From Maricaulis sp048269565 (GTDB taxonomy: Bacteria > Pseudomonadota > Alphaproteobacteria > Caulobacterales > Maricaulaceae), in contig NZ_JBLXIK010000005.1 in NCBI RefSeq assembly GCF_048269565.1, forward strand, positions 62,001-126,000: 64,000 nt of DNA, written 5' to 3'. The translations under genes were made by a program, and so were the position numbers. Positions within the stretch are counted from its first letter, which is position 1. The number at the start of each line of letters is the position of its first letter. The notes beneath the pieces are model-generated. The model was not told where the DNA came from, made no database searches, and saw nothing but the letters and a program-made list of their open reading frames with translations. Shown one piece after another: positions 8,816 to 19,293 of this stretch.

Positions 8816-8860
8816 CGCCCATTCTCCATGTTTCTTGTTGCACGGCCTGCCGCCGCGCCA

Positions 8861-8889
8861 ATTTGTTCACATTCTGTTCCGCAGGTCAA
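8861..8889 (-). promoter_or_regulatory. ssb promoter with LexA (SOS) box between -35 and -10
   Basis: On the minus strand TTGACC (8884-8889) and ACAAAT (8861-8866) form a -35/-10 pair with a 17-base spacer. The direct repeat GTTC-N7-GTTC, the alphaproteobacterial LexA box, lies at 8865-8879 (GTTCACATTCTGTTC on the plus strand). It fills the spacer and touches the -10, so bound LexA would block RNA polymerase. The site is 50 bases upstream of the ssb start. Confidence 0.8.
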
Positions 8890-9053
8890 TTGCGCCCGCG
8901 AGTCGGGGGGATTTGAACGGAGTGGCGGGCCAGAGTCCAGTCAGGCGCGCGGCACACGGTGGATGGAAGACAGGCCGCCCGCTTGCCGCCTCCGCCATCC
9001 TGCCTACATGGTGTCAGCAGACCCGCAACTCGCCGCTGGACGCAGCGCGCCTT

Positions 9054-9068
9054 GTTCTCTAATTGTTC
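9054..9068 (+). promoter_or_regulatory. LexA (SOS) box of uvrA
   Basis: GTTCTCTAATTGTTC is a perfect GTTC-N7-GTTC box, 57 bases before the uvrA start. The core TCTAAT (9058-9063) is close to a sigma-70 -10 element, so operator and -10 probably coincide. The -35 is poor (around 9036-9041). Confidence 0.8.
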
Positions 9069-9125
9069 AACATGACTCACCCCTAGACCGGTCCCGCCCG
9101 CGAACTCGCAGACGAAAGACATTTC

Positions 9126-12002
<2,877 letters not shown>

Positions 12003-12019
12003 GGAACAGGCGAAGCGGC

Positions 12020-12035
12020 GGGCCCGCAAGGGCCC
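12020..12035. terminator. GC-rich hairpin between convergent uvrA and cytochrome b genes
   Basis: GGGCCC (12020-12025) pairs with GGGCCC (12030-12035) around GCAA. It sits in the 43-base gap between two convergent stops and may end transcription, but has no T run. Confidence 0.3.
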
Positions 12036-12045
12036 CCCTCCATTC

Positions 12046-12765
12046 TCACTCCGCCCGTTTGCGGCCATTCACCATCGACCGCACCAGGTTCTCGCCGTGG
12101 GCGAGGCTCGAAACGATGACGCCAATGACATGCAGCGCCGCCAGGCCCAGCGTCAGATAGACAAAGATTTTGTGCCAATCCTCCAGCCATTCTCCGGCGC
12201 CGCCCTCTTCATCACCCGCTTCGCCGCCCGCCGCGTGCTCCCGGCGCTCGCCGGGCCCGTCATCATCATCGTCATCATCACCTGAACGGGTCAGACCCGG
12301 GGACACGGGCGCAGCCACGCCCTCCTCCGGTGATTGCGCGATGATCCCGGCCAGCGGTCCGGCGCCGTCTTCAACGGCATACAGCGCCATGCCGGTACCG
12401 GTTGTGCCTGCGAGGCTGACCAGCAGGAGAATAATCATCACCGCCCCGGCCGGGTTGTGGCCGAGGGTCCGCTTCGCCGAACCGTCCGCCAGACCGCGCA
12501 CATAGCCCACGGCTGCCCCGGGTCCGCGTACGAAGCTGGAAAAGCGGGCATAGCGCGTTCCGACAAAGCCCCACAGGATGCGGATCACAACCGCTGCGGC
12601 GACGACATAGCCGGCCCATACATGCAGGCCGAGTTGCTCATCGCCGGTGAAATAGGCCGTCAGAACGCCAATGACGATCACCCAGTGTCCGATCCGGACA
12701 AGCGGGTCCCAGACTTTCACCTCGCGGGGCTGGGCGTCTGTAGCCGTTTCATTTGATGCCTTCAT
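12046..12765 (-). CDS. Cytochrome b561-type membrane protein with acidic insert
   Basis: This 239-residue protein resembles the cytochrome b561 / Ni,Fe-hydrogenase b-subunit family, which passes electrons between quinone and periplasmic partners. It begins with the typical VKVWDPLVRIGHW (His27). Further candidate haem ligands are His48 (LGLHVW), the His of DWHKIF and the His of LAALHVIG. Four membrane helices are visible. Between helices three and four lies an insert of about 50 residues with seven consecutive Asp followed by a Glu/Gly/His-rich stretch, encoded by a GAT/GAC tract (12259-12279). It is divergent from the LuxR-type regulator at 12864, with 98 bases between starts. Confidence 0.85.
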   Translation of the reverse strand: MKASNETATDAQPREVKVWDPLVRIGHWVIVIGVLTAYFTGDEQLGLHVWAGYVVAAAVVIRILWGFVGTRYARFSSFVRGPGAAVGYVRGLADGSAKRTLGHNPAGAVMIILLLVSLAGTTGTGMALYAVEDGAGPLAGIIAQSPEEGVAAPVSPGLTRSGDDDDDDDGPGERREHAAGGEAGDEEGGAGEWLEDWHKIFVYLTLGLAALHVIGVIVSSLAHGENLVRSMVNGRKRAE

Positions 12766-12863
12766 GGCACACCTCCGTTCCTGTGGACTGGAACGTCATG
12801 CCGCAGGCGCGCCGGCGCCATCTGTCATATGACATAGACCAAGCCTTCAAAGGGAGTCGCGCC

Positions 12864-13364
12864 ATGAATGACGATGACCAGAAACGCTGGACAATACGCG
12901 CCGGCGGGGTGCTCTTTGCCCTGATTGCCGTCTTCATCGCGACGGATCTTGCCACCGACCGCGGCGAAGGCGTCTCCTGGTTCCACCTGGTGCTGGAATG
13001 TGTCGCGCTCGTTTCGGCCGCCACGGGCGCGCTCGCCCTGCTCGTCAATTTCCAGCGCACCCGCAGCGACCTCGCGCTGGCACGCGCCGAAGCCCGGCGT
13101 TGGCAGGACGAGAATCGCGCCCTCGTGCGCGGCCTCGGGGCCGCCATCGTGGAACAATTCGACCGCTGGGCCTTCACACCGGCGGAGTCGGATATCGGTC
13201 TGTGTCTGCTGAAAGGTTTCAGCCATACCGAAATCGCGGCGCTACGCGGCACCAGTGAACGCACCGTGCGCGAACAGGCCCGGACGATCTATCGCAAATC
13301 CGGCCTCTCCGGACGGACGGAACTCTCCGCCTTCTTCCTCGAGGACCTGCTGCCGGCAGCCTGA
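12864..13364 (+). CDS. Membrane-anchored LuxR-type (GerE) transcriptional regulator
   Basis: I start this 166-residue protein at the ATG at 12864 because AGGGAG lies eight bases upstream. An upstream in-frame start at 12753 has no such signal. Residues 11-30 and 40-62 are membrane helices. Residues 64-90 are charged and probably coiled coil. Residues 106-163 are a LuxR-type helix-turn-helix (ESDIGLCLLKGFSHTEIAAL, then GTSERTVREQARTIYRKSGL). There is no receiver or ligand domain, so the signal must reach it through the membrane or a partner. The divergent cytochrome b561 gene is a likely target (inference). Its last 76 bases overlap the convergent CPBP gene. Confidence 0.8.
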   Translation: MNDDDQKRWTIRAGGVLFALIAVFIATDLATDRGEGVSWFHLVLECVALVSAATGALALLVNFQRTRSDLALARAEARRWQDENRALVRGLGAAIVEQFDRWAFTPAESDIGLCLLKGFSHTEIAALRGTSERTVREQARTIYRKSGLSGRTELSAFFLEDLLPAA

Positions 13365-14263
13365 GCAAAGCTCGCGAACCGGCCGCGCAGCAAGAGCGCC
13401 ACAATGCCGGCGGTGAGGACCAGGCTCGTCACCACGCTCGCTTCCGGCCCGAACACGCCGCCGGTCAGCCACCAGGGGGCCTCGGCCGTGTCGGCCAGAT
13501 CGATGATGAAAGGGTCGACCAGCACGTCCTGGCCGCTGACCGGCAGGCCGAAGCCCGAGGCCAGCAGCCAGTTCCAGGCCGCATGCCAGCCGCACACGCC
13601 CCAGAGCGAGCCTTCCTTGGCCGCATAGAGGCTGAGGAAAACGCCGACCAGCACGATATTGGCGAGGCCGAACATCAATTCCTGCGACCAGGCGATATTG
13701 CCGCCATGGACCAGGCCGAACAGGATCGAATTGATGGCGATCGCCAGCCAGATGCCATGGCGCGAGGCGATCAGGCCCATCAGCCAGCCGCGGAACATCA
13801 ATTCCTCGGTCGAGCCCTGGACAATGAAACCGGCCAGGAGCCAGGCGACCGGGATCAGGCTGGCGATGGCGAGACTGCCGCCCGCCTCGATGCGGTAACC
13901 ACCGGCGAGCCAGATGATCGCAACCACCACGACCAGAAAGCCGAGACCGAGGCCATAGCCGCGCGCGAAACGTTTGGCGAAAGCGCCGTTGAGCCCCAGC
14001 GTCGCCGGGCCGCGGCGCTCGAACAACGTCGTCCACAGCAAGAGCAGGATCGCAGAGACCCCAAAGGCCGCAAACAGGACATAAGCCATGCCGGCCCAGT
14101 CCATCGCCGCCGGGTCCATGCTGACCAGGCCCAGCATCACGCCCGGGATCACGCCCAGGATCTGGCCGCCGACCATGAAGACCACCAGCAGCACGATGGC
14201 GGCGAGTGTCCATGTGCGGCGATGGCGCGCCTGTCGATCTGCGTAGATTTCACGTCCGGCCAT
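13289..14263 (-). CDS. CPBP-family intramembrane metalloprotease
   Basis: This 324-residue multi-pass membrane protein has the CPBP (CAAX protease and bacteriocin-processing) motifs: STEELMFRG (Glu153, Glu154, Arg158), FGLVH (Phe182, His186) and GWHAAWNW (His227). These residues form the metal-binding active site inside the membrane. About eight helices are visible. The charged tail after residue 300 is read antisense to the regulator gene for 76 bases, which is unusual for genes of this density. GGGGG precedes the ATG. Substrates of bacterial CPBP proteins outside bacteriocin systems are mostly unknown. Confidence 0.85.
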   Translation of the reverse strand: MAGREIYADRQARHRRTWTLAAIVLLVVFMVGGQILGVIPGVMLGLVSMDPAAMDWAGMAYVLFAAFGVSAILLLLWTTLFERRGPATLGLNGAFAKRFARGYGLGLGFLVVVVAIIWLAGGYRIEAGGSLAIASLIPVAWLLAGFIVQGSTEELMFRGWLMGLIASRHGIWLAIAINSILFGLVHGGNIAWSQELMFGLANIVLVGVFLSLYAAKEGSLWGVCGWHAAWNWLLASGFGLPVSGQDVLVDPFIIDLADTAEAPWWLTGGVFGPEASVVTSLVLTAGIVALLLRGRFASFAQAAGSRSSRKKAESSVRPERPDLR

Positions 14264-14339
14264 GTCAGCCCCCCTGATTCCGACTCACTCGGACTGGCAG
14301 CGTGCCCAGTGCAGCGCCGCACCGCAAGCGAACGCAAAA

Positions 14340-14367
14340 CGGCCCGCAGGTCTGCACCGGCGGGCCG
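14340..14367 (-). terminator. Intrinsic terminator after the 14393-15448 gene
   Basis: CGGCCCGC (14340-14347) pairs with GCGGGCCG (14360-14367) around a 12-base loop. Read on the minus strand the stem is followed by TTTTGCGTT. It lies 25 bases past the stop of the minus-strand membrane protein gene. Confidence 0.6.
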
Positions 14368-14392
14368 CATTGTCATTCAGCCGGGATAGTGC

Positions 14393-15448
14393 CTAGCCCT
14401 CGCTGGGCGAGGCGCCGGCCGGATGGTCGGTCGTCAGGGTCGGGGAATCGGTTTCCTCGACATCGCCGCCGGCGCGATAGCGCACGGCATTATAGGCGCC
14501 GACGCCGTGCCACATGCCTTCAAACACGATCTGCATCGCATAGCCCAGCACCAGGCCGGTCACCAGACCCACGACAACACCGGGATTGCCGAGCGTCGCC
14601 TGCAGCGTGGCAAAGACTTCCTCGGGCATCAGGTCGGCACCGCCCTCGGCCATTTGTGCGAACTCCATCACCAGCGGCATCAGCGCGCCCAGGAAGACCA
14701 GCTGGATCAAGGTGCCGAGCACGGTGGTGAGCACAAGGATCAGGCCGGCGACGACCAGATAGCTCAGCGCCAGGTGCCAGAACACACCCTTGCTCGCCGT
14801 CCAGCTCTCGAAGAAGCGGACCTTGCGATCGACCATGGTCAGGCCCGGCGCCGATGCGAGGCGGATACAGAACACGACCACGATGATGCTCACCGCCAGC
14901 ACACCGAGAAAGGCGATCAGCCCGGTCGCCATGCCGCCGGCCATCGAACCATCGCCAGCCGCGAACACGCCGGCCGCGACCAGTCCGACCACGACGGCCG
15001 CGATCACGATGCCGATATAGGCGGCAATCCCGACGACGATATAGAGCAGGTTGACGCCAAGCAGGCGCAATTCATCGCCGCCGAAGCGGAAGGGAATCAC
15101 CGGAGCCACCTCACCGCGGGTCAGCAGACGCAGCCAGGCGCCCTGGAACATCAGGGCCGAGACGATGCCCAGCAAACCGATCAACGGGATGGAGGCGAGG
15201 AAGGGCCCCATCATCGCCAGGACTTCCTGCTCGATTTCGGCCTCGCTGAGGCTGCCGGATGCGTCCTGCATCGCCAGCTCGAACAGGCTCATATAGGCCG
15301 GGCCGACCAGCGAGACGGCCAGCGCCGCCAGCGCGCCGACCACCAGGGCCTGGCAGACGGCAATCCAGATCACGCCAACCGGATTCTCGCCGAAGCGCTT
15401 GAAAAAATAGAATATGCATTCCCCGATATCGAAAGCCTTGCCTGTCAT
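14393..15448 (-). CDS. Six-helix membrane protein of unknown function
   Basis: I place the start at 15448 (MTGKAFDIGECIFYFFKRF), where AGAGGGG precedes the ATG at good spacing, giving 351 residues. About six membrane helices are visible and the C-terminal 35 residues are soluble and acidic. Segments such as LTMVDRKVRFFESWTASKGVFWHL resemble the corresponding region of the next gene (IANRKIMVLSAWSLSNGNAL), so the two are probably distant paralogs. I do not assign a function. Confidence 0.75.
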   Translation of the reverse strand: MTGKAFDIGECIFYFFKRFGENPVGVIWIAVCQALVVGALAALAVSLVGPAYMSLFELAMQDASGSLSEAEIEQEVLAMMGPFLASIPLIGLLGIVSALMFQGAWLRLLTRGEVAPVIPFRFGGDELRLLGVNLLYIVVGIAAYIGIVIAAVVVGLVAAGVFAAGDGSMAGGMATGLIAFLGVLAVSIIVVVFCIRLASAPGLTMVDRKVRFFESWTASKGVFWHLALSYLVVAGLILVLTTVLGTLIQLVFLGALMPLVMEFAQMAEGGADLMPEEVFATLQATLGNPGVVVGLVTGLVLGYAMQIVFEGMWHGVGAYNAVRYRAGGDVEETDSPTLTTDHPAGASPSEG

Positions 15449-15522
15449 GTCATTCCCCTCTGCGACTGGTCGCATGTTAGGCGCACATCATGACGAATTG
15501 GCAATCAAACACCAGAGGGAAG

Positions 15523-16443
15523 CTAGGCGGCAGCGTCCCCCGCCGCCGGCGTGGCGGTGCGATTGCGGTAGATATAGGCATACAGGCCTGAGAAGACCGG
15601 GATGTTGATGAAGGCCATCAGCCCGTTCCAGCGCAGATATTCCTCGGCCGCGGCCAGGGCCGGTGCATTGAGCTGGTCGGCCCCGACCGGGACGGGCACA
15701 TAGAGCGGCCGCGAGCCGAGCACGGCGCAGATCAGTTCATACAGTCCCGCTTCCAGCGCCAGCAGCGGCAGTGAGGTCAGCAGCAGGGCCGCCGCGATGC
15801 GCAGGGCATTGCCATTGCTCAGCGACCAGGCGCTCAGCACCATGATCTTGCGATTGGCGATCGTCGCCGGCAGCGCCAGCACCAGCCGCGCCGAGAGCCA
15901 GACCAGCAGCGCCGCTGCCGCCAGCCCGACGACGATGGCGACCACCCAGTCGGCCGTGCCGAGATAGGCCATCGCATCGGCCAGCTCGAGACCTTCCGCC
16001 TCGGGGTCGATCCCGGCCCGGCTCATCGCACCGGCGGCAATCGAGCCCAGCACCACGGCCCAGAACATGAAGGCCATGATGAAGACCAAAAGGGTCAGTG
16101 CCGAGACCAGCAGGCCGACGATGAAGATCCGCCCCTCATCAGCCCCGGCCTTCAAAGAATGCCAGCCGCTGTAATCGCCCAGCACCGCCATGCGCAGACA
16201 GGCCGCCGACAGCGCCAGGCTGGCGACAACCGTGACCAGCGACAGCAGGAAGAAGCCCATCGACAACACCGGATTGCCCGTCGCACCGCCCAGGCTCTGC
16301 ATCAGCACCAGCTGCGCGATATAGGCCAGCGTATAGGGCGCCGCCGCGACCAGGGCGCGCTGCCAGTGCGAAATCAGGAAGGCATAGCCGGCCAGCGTGC
16401 TGCGCAGGATCGGGACAGACGTCGTGGTGGGTGTCGGGTTCAT
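15523..16443 (-). CDS. Six-helix membrane protein, paralog of its neighbour
   Basis: The start at 16443 (MNPTPTTTSVPILRS) is chosen because GGAG lies six bases upstream. This gives 306 residues. Six or so membrane helices are visible. The region near residue 200 (LPATIANRKIMVLSAWSLSN) matches the pattern of the downstream neighbour, with basic residues followed by a W-S/T-x-S-x-G turn. It probably shares an operon with the TonB-domain gene upstream and the membrane gene downstream. Function unknown. Confidence 0.75.
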   Translation of the reverse strand: MNPTPTTTSVPILRSTLAGYAFLISHWQRALVAAAPYTLAYIAQLVLMQSLGGATGNPVLSMGFFLLSLVTVVASLALSAACLRMAVLGDYSGWHSLKAGADEGRIFIVGLLVSALTLLVFIMAFMFWAVVLGSIAAGAMSRAGIDPEAEGLELADAMAYLGTADWVVAIVVGLAAAALLVWLSARLVLALPATIANRKIMVLSAWSLSNGNALRIAAALLLTSLPLLALEAGLYELICAVLGSRPLYVPVPVGADQLNAPALAAAEEYLRWNGLMAFINIPVFSGLYAYIYRNRTATPAAGDAAA

Positions 16444-16531
16444 GCCAGGCTCCGTGACGGGGGCTGTGTTCGAGGCCCCCGATCTGGACGCGCCGCGCCG
16501 CGAAGGCAAGTTCCGCGCTGCAGCCGAAGCA

Positions 16532-17734
16532 TCATTCCGCGTCGGCGTCGGCTTCGGCCTCGCTCTGCCGCCGGCATTGCCACTCCGTCGGCAATTCGCA
16601 CAGGGTGAACCGGAATTGCGTCAAGAGTCCGATACGCCGTACGGCCTGGCCGCCAATCTGCGCCGGCTCATAGCGCCAGCTGCCGAGAGCCCGTAGCACA
16701 TCATCATCGAACACGCCGCCCGGTGCGGCGGCGACAATGGTCGCCGAGTCCGTTCGCCCGCTCTCGGTCACATCGAACCGGACGACAACAATCCCGTCGA
16801 TGCCGGCTTCGGCGGCCCACTCCGGATAGCGTGGCTGCGCCCGCATGCCAGTGACCTCCGCGTCGACATCATAAATATTCGCCCCTTCACCATCGCTCCA
16901 CGATGAGTGCTCGCCGGTTTCGGGATAGGCGGAAGCCGCGATCCGGGCATCGACCAGTGCACGATCCTCGGCCGTCGCATCGCCGCGCGCCAGCTGGATC
17001 CATGCCGTGGTCGTGCGGACATTGTCGGTATCCGTCCCCGCGGTCTCGACTGAGGCGAACATGCTGCGCGAGATATGGAAATTGTAGAGGGCGTCCAGCC
17101 GCTCACGCTCGAAATACTGACCGACGCCAGCGAGATAGTGCGCATTGGCGAAGACCATGTCCGGACTGCGCCCGCTTGCCTCAAAGAATTCCAGCGCGAG
17201 AGCGGCATGCCTGGACATCGTGCGCAGTCGGCCCAGCTGGCCGCTGCTGAGCGCGACCATGTAATGGATGTCTCCGGCCAGCGACGGGGCCACGCTATCC
17301 TCGCGCCCGCCTATCGAACGCGATGCCCGCAGCGAACATTGCCGCGCGTCGCTGATATCGCCAGTGGCAAAGGCCGACAGGGATGCCTGATACCAGCGCG
17401 TCGCGCGTTCAGTCTGCGGGCCCCGCAAGCGGTCGGAGATTTCCGCCGCACTGCGCCAGGCGGGATAGGCCTGTTCTGGAAGGCCGCGACTGAGCGCGAG
17501 ATTGCCGTAATTTTCCGCCAGGATACCAATCAGCTCGGCATCGATCCGCTCGGACCGCGCCGCCCGCCAGGCCGTCTCGGCGGCTTCACTGGCCGCCACA
17601 TAATCCTGGGCTGCCATCGCGGTTTCATACGCCAGATAGGCCTGGGACACGCTATCCGGCAGGGGATCGTCCTGGGCGCTGGCCGCAAGGGTGACCAGCA
17701 CCACCAAGCCTAGCGCAACTATGAACTGCTTCAT
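16532..17734 (-). CDS. Secreted TonB C-terminal-domain protein
   Basis: This 400-residue protein starts at the ATG at 17734, with GGGGGAG seven bases upstream. It has a signal peptide (LVTLAASAQ, cleavage near residue 21). Residues about 30-280 are helical and tetratricopeptide-like. A TonB C-terminal domain follows at about 300-385 (RAQPRYPEWAAEAGIDGIVV to ALGSWRYEPAQIGGQAV). It lacks the usual N-terminal membrane anchor and proline-rich spacer of energy-transducing TonB, so it is probably a periplasmic protein that only borrows the domain. The acidic tail is Glu/Asp-rich. Confidence 0.8.
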   Translation of the reverse strand: MKQFIVALGLVVLVTLAASAQDDPLPDSVSQAYLAYETAMAAQDYVAASEAAETAWRAARSERIDAELIGILAENYGNLALSRGLPEQAYPAWRSAAEISDRLRGPQTERATRWYQASLSAFATGDISDARQCSLRASRSIGGREDSVAPSLAGDIHYMVALSSGQLGRLRTMSRHAALALEFFEASGRSPDMVFANAHYLAGVGQYFERERLDALYNFHISRSMFASVETAGTDTDNVRTTTAWIQLARGDATAEDRALVDARIAASAYPETGEHSSWSDGEGANIYDVDAEVTGMRAQPRYPEWAAEAGIDGIVVVRFDVTESGRTDSATIVAAAPGGVFDDDVLRALGSWRYEPAQIGGQAVRRIGLLTQFRFTLCELPTEWQCRRQSEAEADADAE

Positions 17735-17842
17735 GACCAAACTCCCCCTTCACGCGATCATTCGCCGCCCGGAGCGCCGCTGTCAACGCCCCACTGCCCC
17801 CAAATGCTTGACTTGCCGCCGCCCGCGCTCGATATGCCGCGC

Positions 17843-19228
17843 ATGACCCAAAGCGCTCCCAAACCTGTCCATATTATCGGCGGCGGCATGGCCGGCTCCG
17901 AGGCTGCCTGGCAACTCGTGTCGCAAGGCGTGCCCGTCATCCTGCACGAGATGCGCGGCGTGAAGGGCACCGAGGCCCACAAGACGGACGAGCTGGCCGA
18001 GCTGGTCTGTTCCAACTCCTTCCGCTCGGATGATGCCCGGACCAATGCGGTCGGGCTGTTGCATGAGGAGATGCGGCGCTGCAATTCGATCATCCTGGCC
18101 GAGGGCGATAATCATCGCCTGCCGGCCGGCGGCGCCCTCGCCGTTGATCGCGACGCCTTCTCCGCCGCCGTCACCAAGCGCCTGAGCGAGCACCCGCTGG
18201 TGACGATCTCGCGCGAGGAAATCACCGGCCTGCCGCCGGAAGACTGGGACAGCGTCATCATCGCCACCGGTCCGCTGACCTCGGAGAGCCTGTCGGAAGC
18301 GATCCTGAAAGAGACCGGCGAGGACGAGCTGGCTTTCTTCGATGCCATCGCCCCGGTGATCCATCGCGACAGCGTCAATATGGACAAGGCCTGGTTCCAG
18401 TCGCGCTACGACAAGGGCGAAACCCTGGCCGACCAGACCGCCTATCTCAATTGCCCGATGGACAAGGACCAGTATGACGCCTTCATCGACGCGTTGATCG
18501 CCGGCGAGAAGACCGAGTTCAAGGACTGGGAAGGCACGCCCTATTTCGAGGGCTGCCTGCCGATTGAAGTGATGGCCGAGCGCGGTCGCGAGACGCTGCG
18601 GCACGGTCCGATGAAACCGGTCGGGCTGACCAATCCGCACAATCCCACCGTCAAGGCCTATGCCATCGTGCAATTGCGCCAGGACAATGCGCTGGGCACG
18701 CTGTTCAACATGGTCGGTTTCCAGACCAAGCTGAAATACGGCGTCCAGACCGAGATCTTCCGCCTGATCCCCGGCCTGGAAGCGGCGCAATTTGCCCGCC
18801 TCGGCGGCATTCACCGCAATACCTTCCTCAATTCGCCGCGCCTGCTGGATCATCAGCTGCGCCTGAAATCGCAGCCGCGCCTGCGCTTTGCCGGGCAATT
18901 GATCGGCGTTGAAGGCTATGTCGAAAGCGCCTCGATGGGGCTTTTGGCCGGGCGCTATGCCGCCGCCGAACGCCTCGGCAAGACGCTGCCCCCGCCGCCC
19001 GAGACGACGGCGATGGGCGCCCTGATCCGCCACATCACCGGCGGCCATCTCGACGCCGGCAAGGGCAGTTTCCAGCCGATGAATGTCAATTTCGGCCTCT
19101 TCCCGCCCATCACCCAGCCAACCCAGGACGCAGAGGGCAACCGCATCCGCGGCAAGGCCAAGACCCCGGCCCGCAAGACAGCACTGTCGGCCCGGGCGCT
19201 GGAAGATCTGGCGGTCTGGCTGGGCTAG
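17843..19228 (+). CDS. trmFO: Folate/FAD-dependent tRNA (uracil-54-C5)-methyltransferase
   Basis: TrmFO makes 5-methyluridine at position 54 of tRNA using methylenetetrahydrofolate and FADH2. The FAD-binding start VHIIGGGMAGSEAAWQL, the GID-family segment AHKTDELAELVCSNSFRSDD and the C-terminal FQPMNVNFGLFPP are all characteristic. I use the ATG at 17843 (MTQSAPKP), about 461 residues. ATGs at 17804 and 17834 are alternatives, and none has a strong ribosome binding site. Family length is about 440-475. Confidence 0.96.
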   Translation: MTQSAPKPVHIIGGGMAGSEAAWQLVSQGVPVILHEMRGVKGTEAHKTDELAELVCSNSFRSDDARTNAVGLLHEEMRRCNSIILAEGDNHRLPAGGALAVDRDAFSAAVTKRLSEHPLVTISREEITGLPPEDWDSVIIATGPLTSESLSEAILKETGEDELAFFDAIAPVIHRDSVNMDKAWFQSRYDKGETLADQTAYLNCPMDKDQYDAFIDALIAGEKTEFKDWEGTPYFEGCLPIEVMAERGRETLRHGPMKPVGLTNPHNPTVKAYAIVQLRQDNALGTLFNMVGFQTKLKYGVQTEIFRLIPGLEAAQFARLGGIHRNTFLNSPRLLDHQLRLKSQPRLRFAGQLIGVEGYVESASMGLLAGRYAAAERLGKTLPPPPETTAMGALIRHITGGHLDAGKGSFQPMNVNFGLFPPITQPTQDAEGNRIRGKAKTPARKTALSARALEDLAVWLG

Positions 19229-19293
19229 CGCCTCATTTCAACTTGAAATAGCCAGACAAAGCGTGTGAACTCCCGGAAAATCGGGGGAATTAC

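Noticed and set aside
16532..17734. Energy-transducing TonB protein
   Set aside because: It has a cleavable signal peptide and a helical N-terminal domain instead of a membrane anchor and proline-rich spacer. No ExbB/ExbD genes are adjacent.
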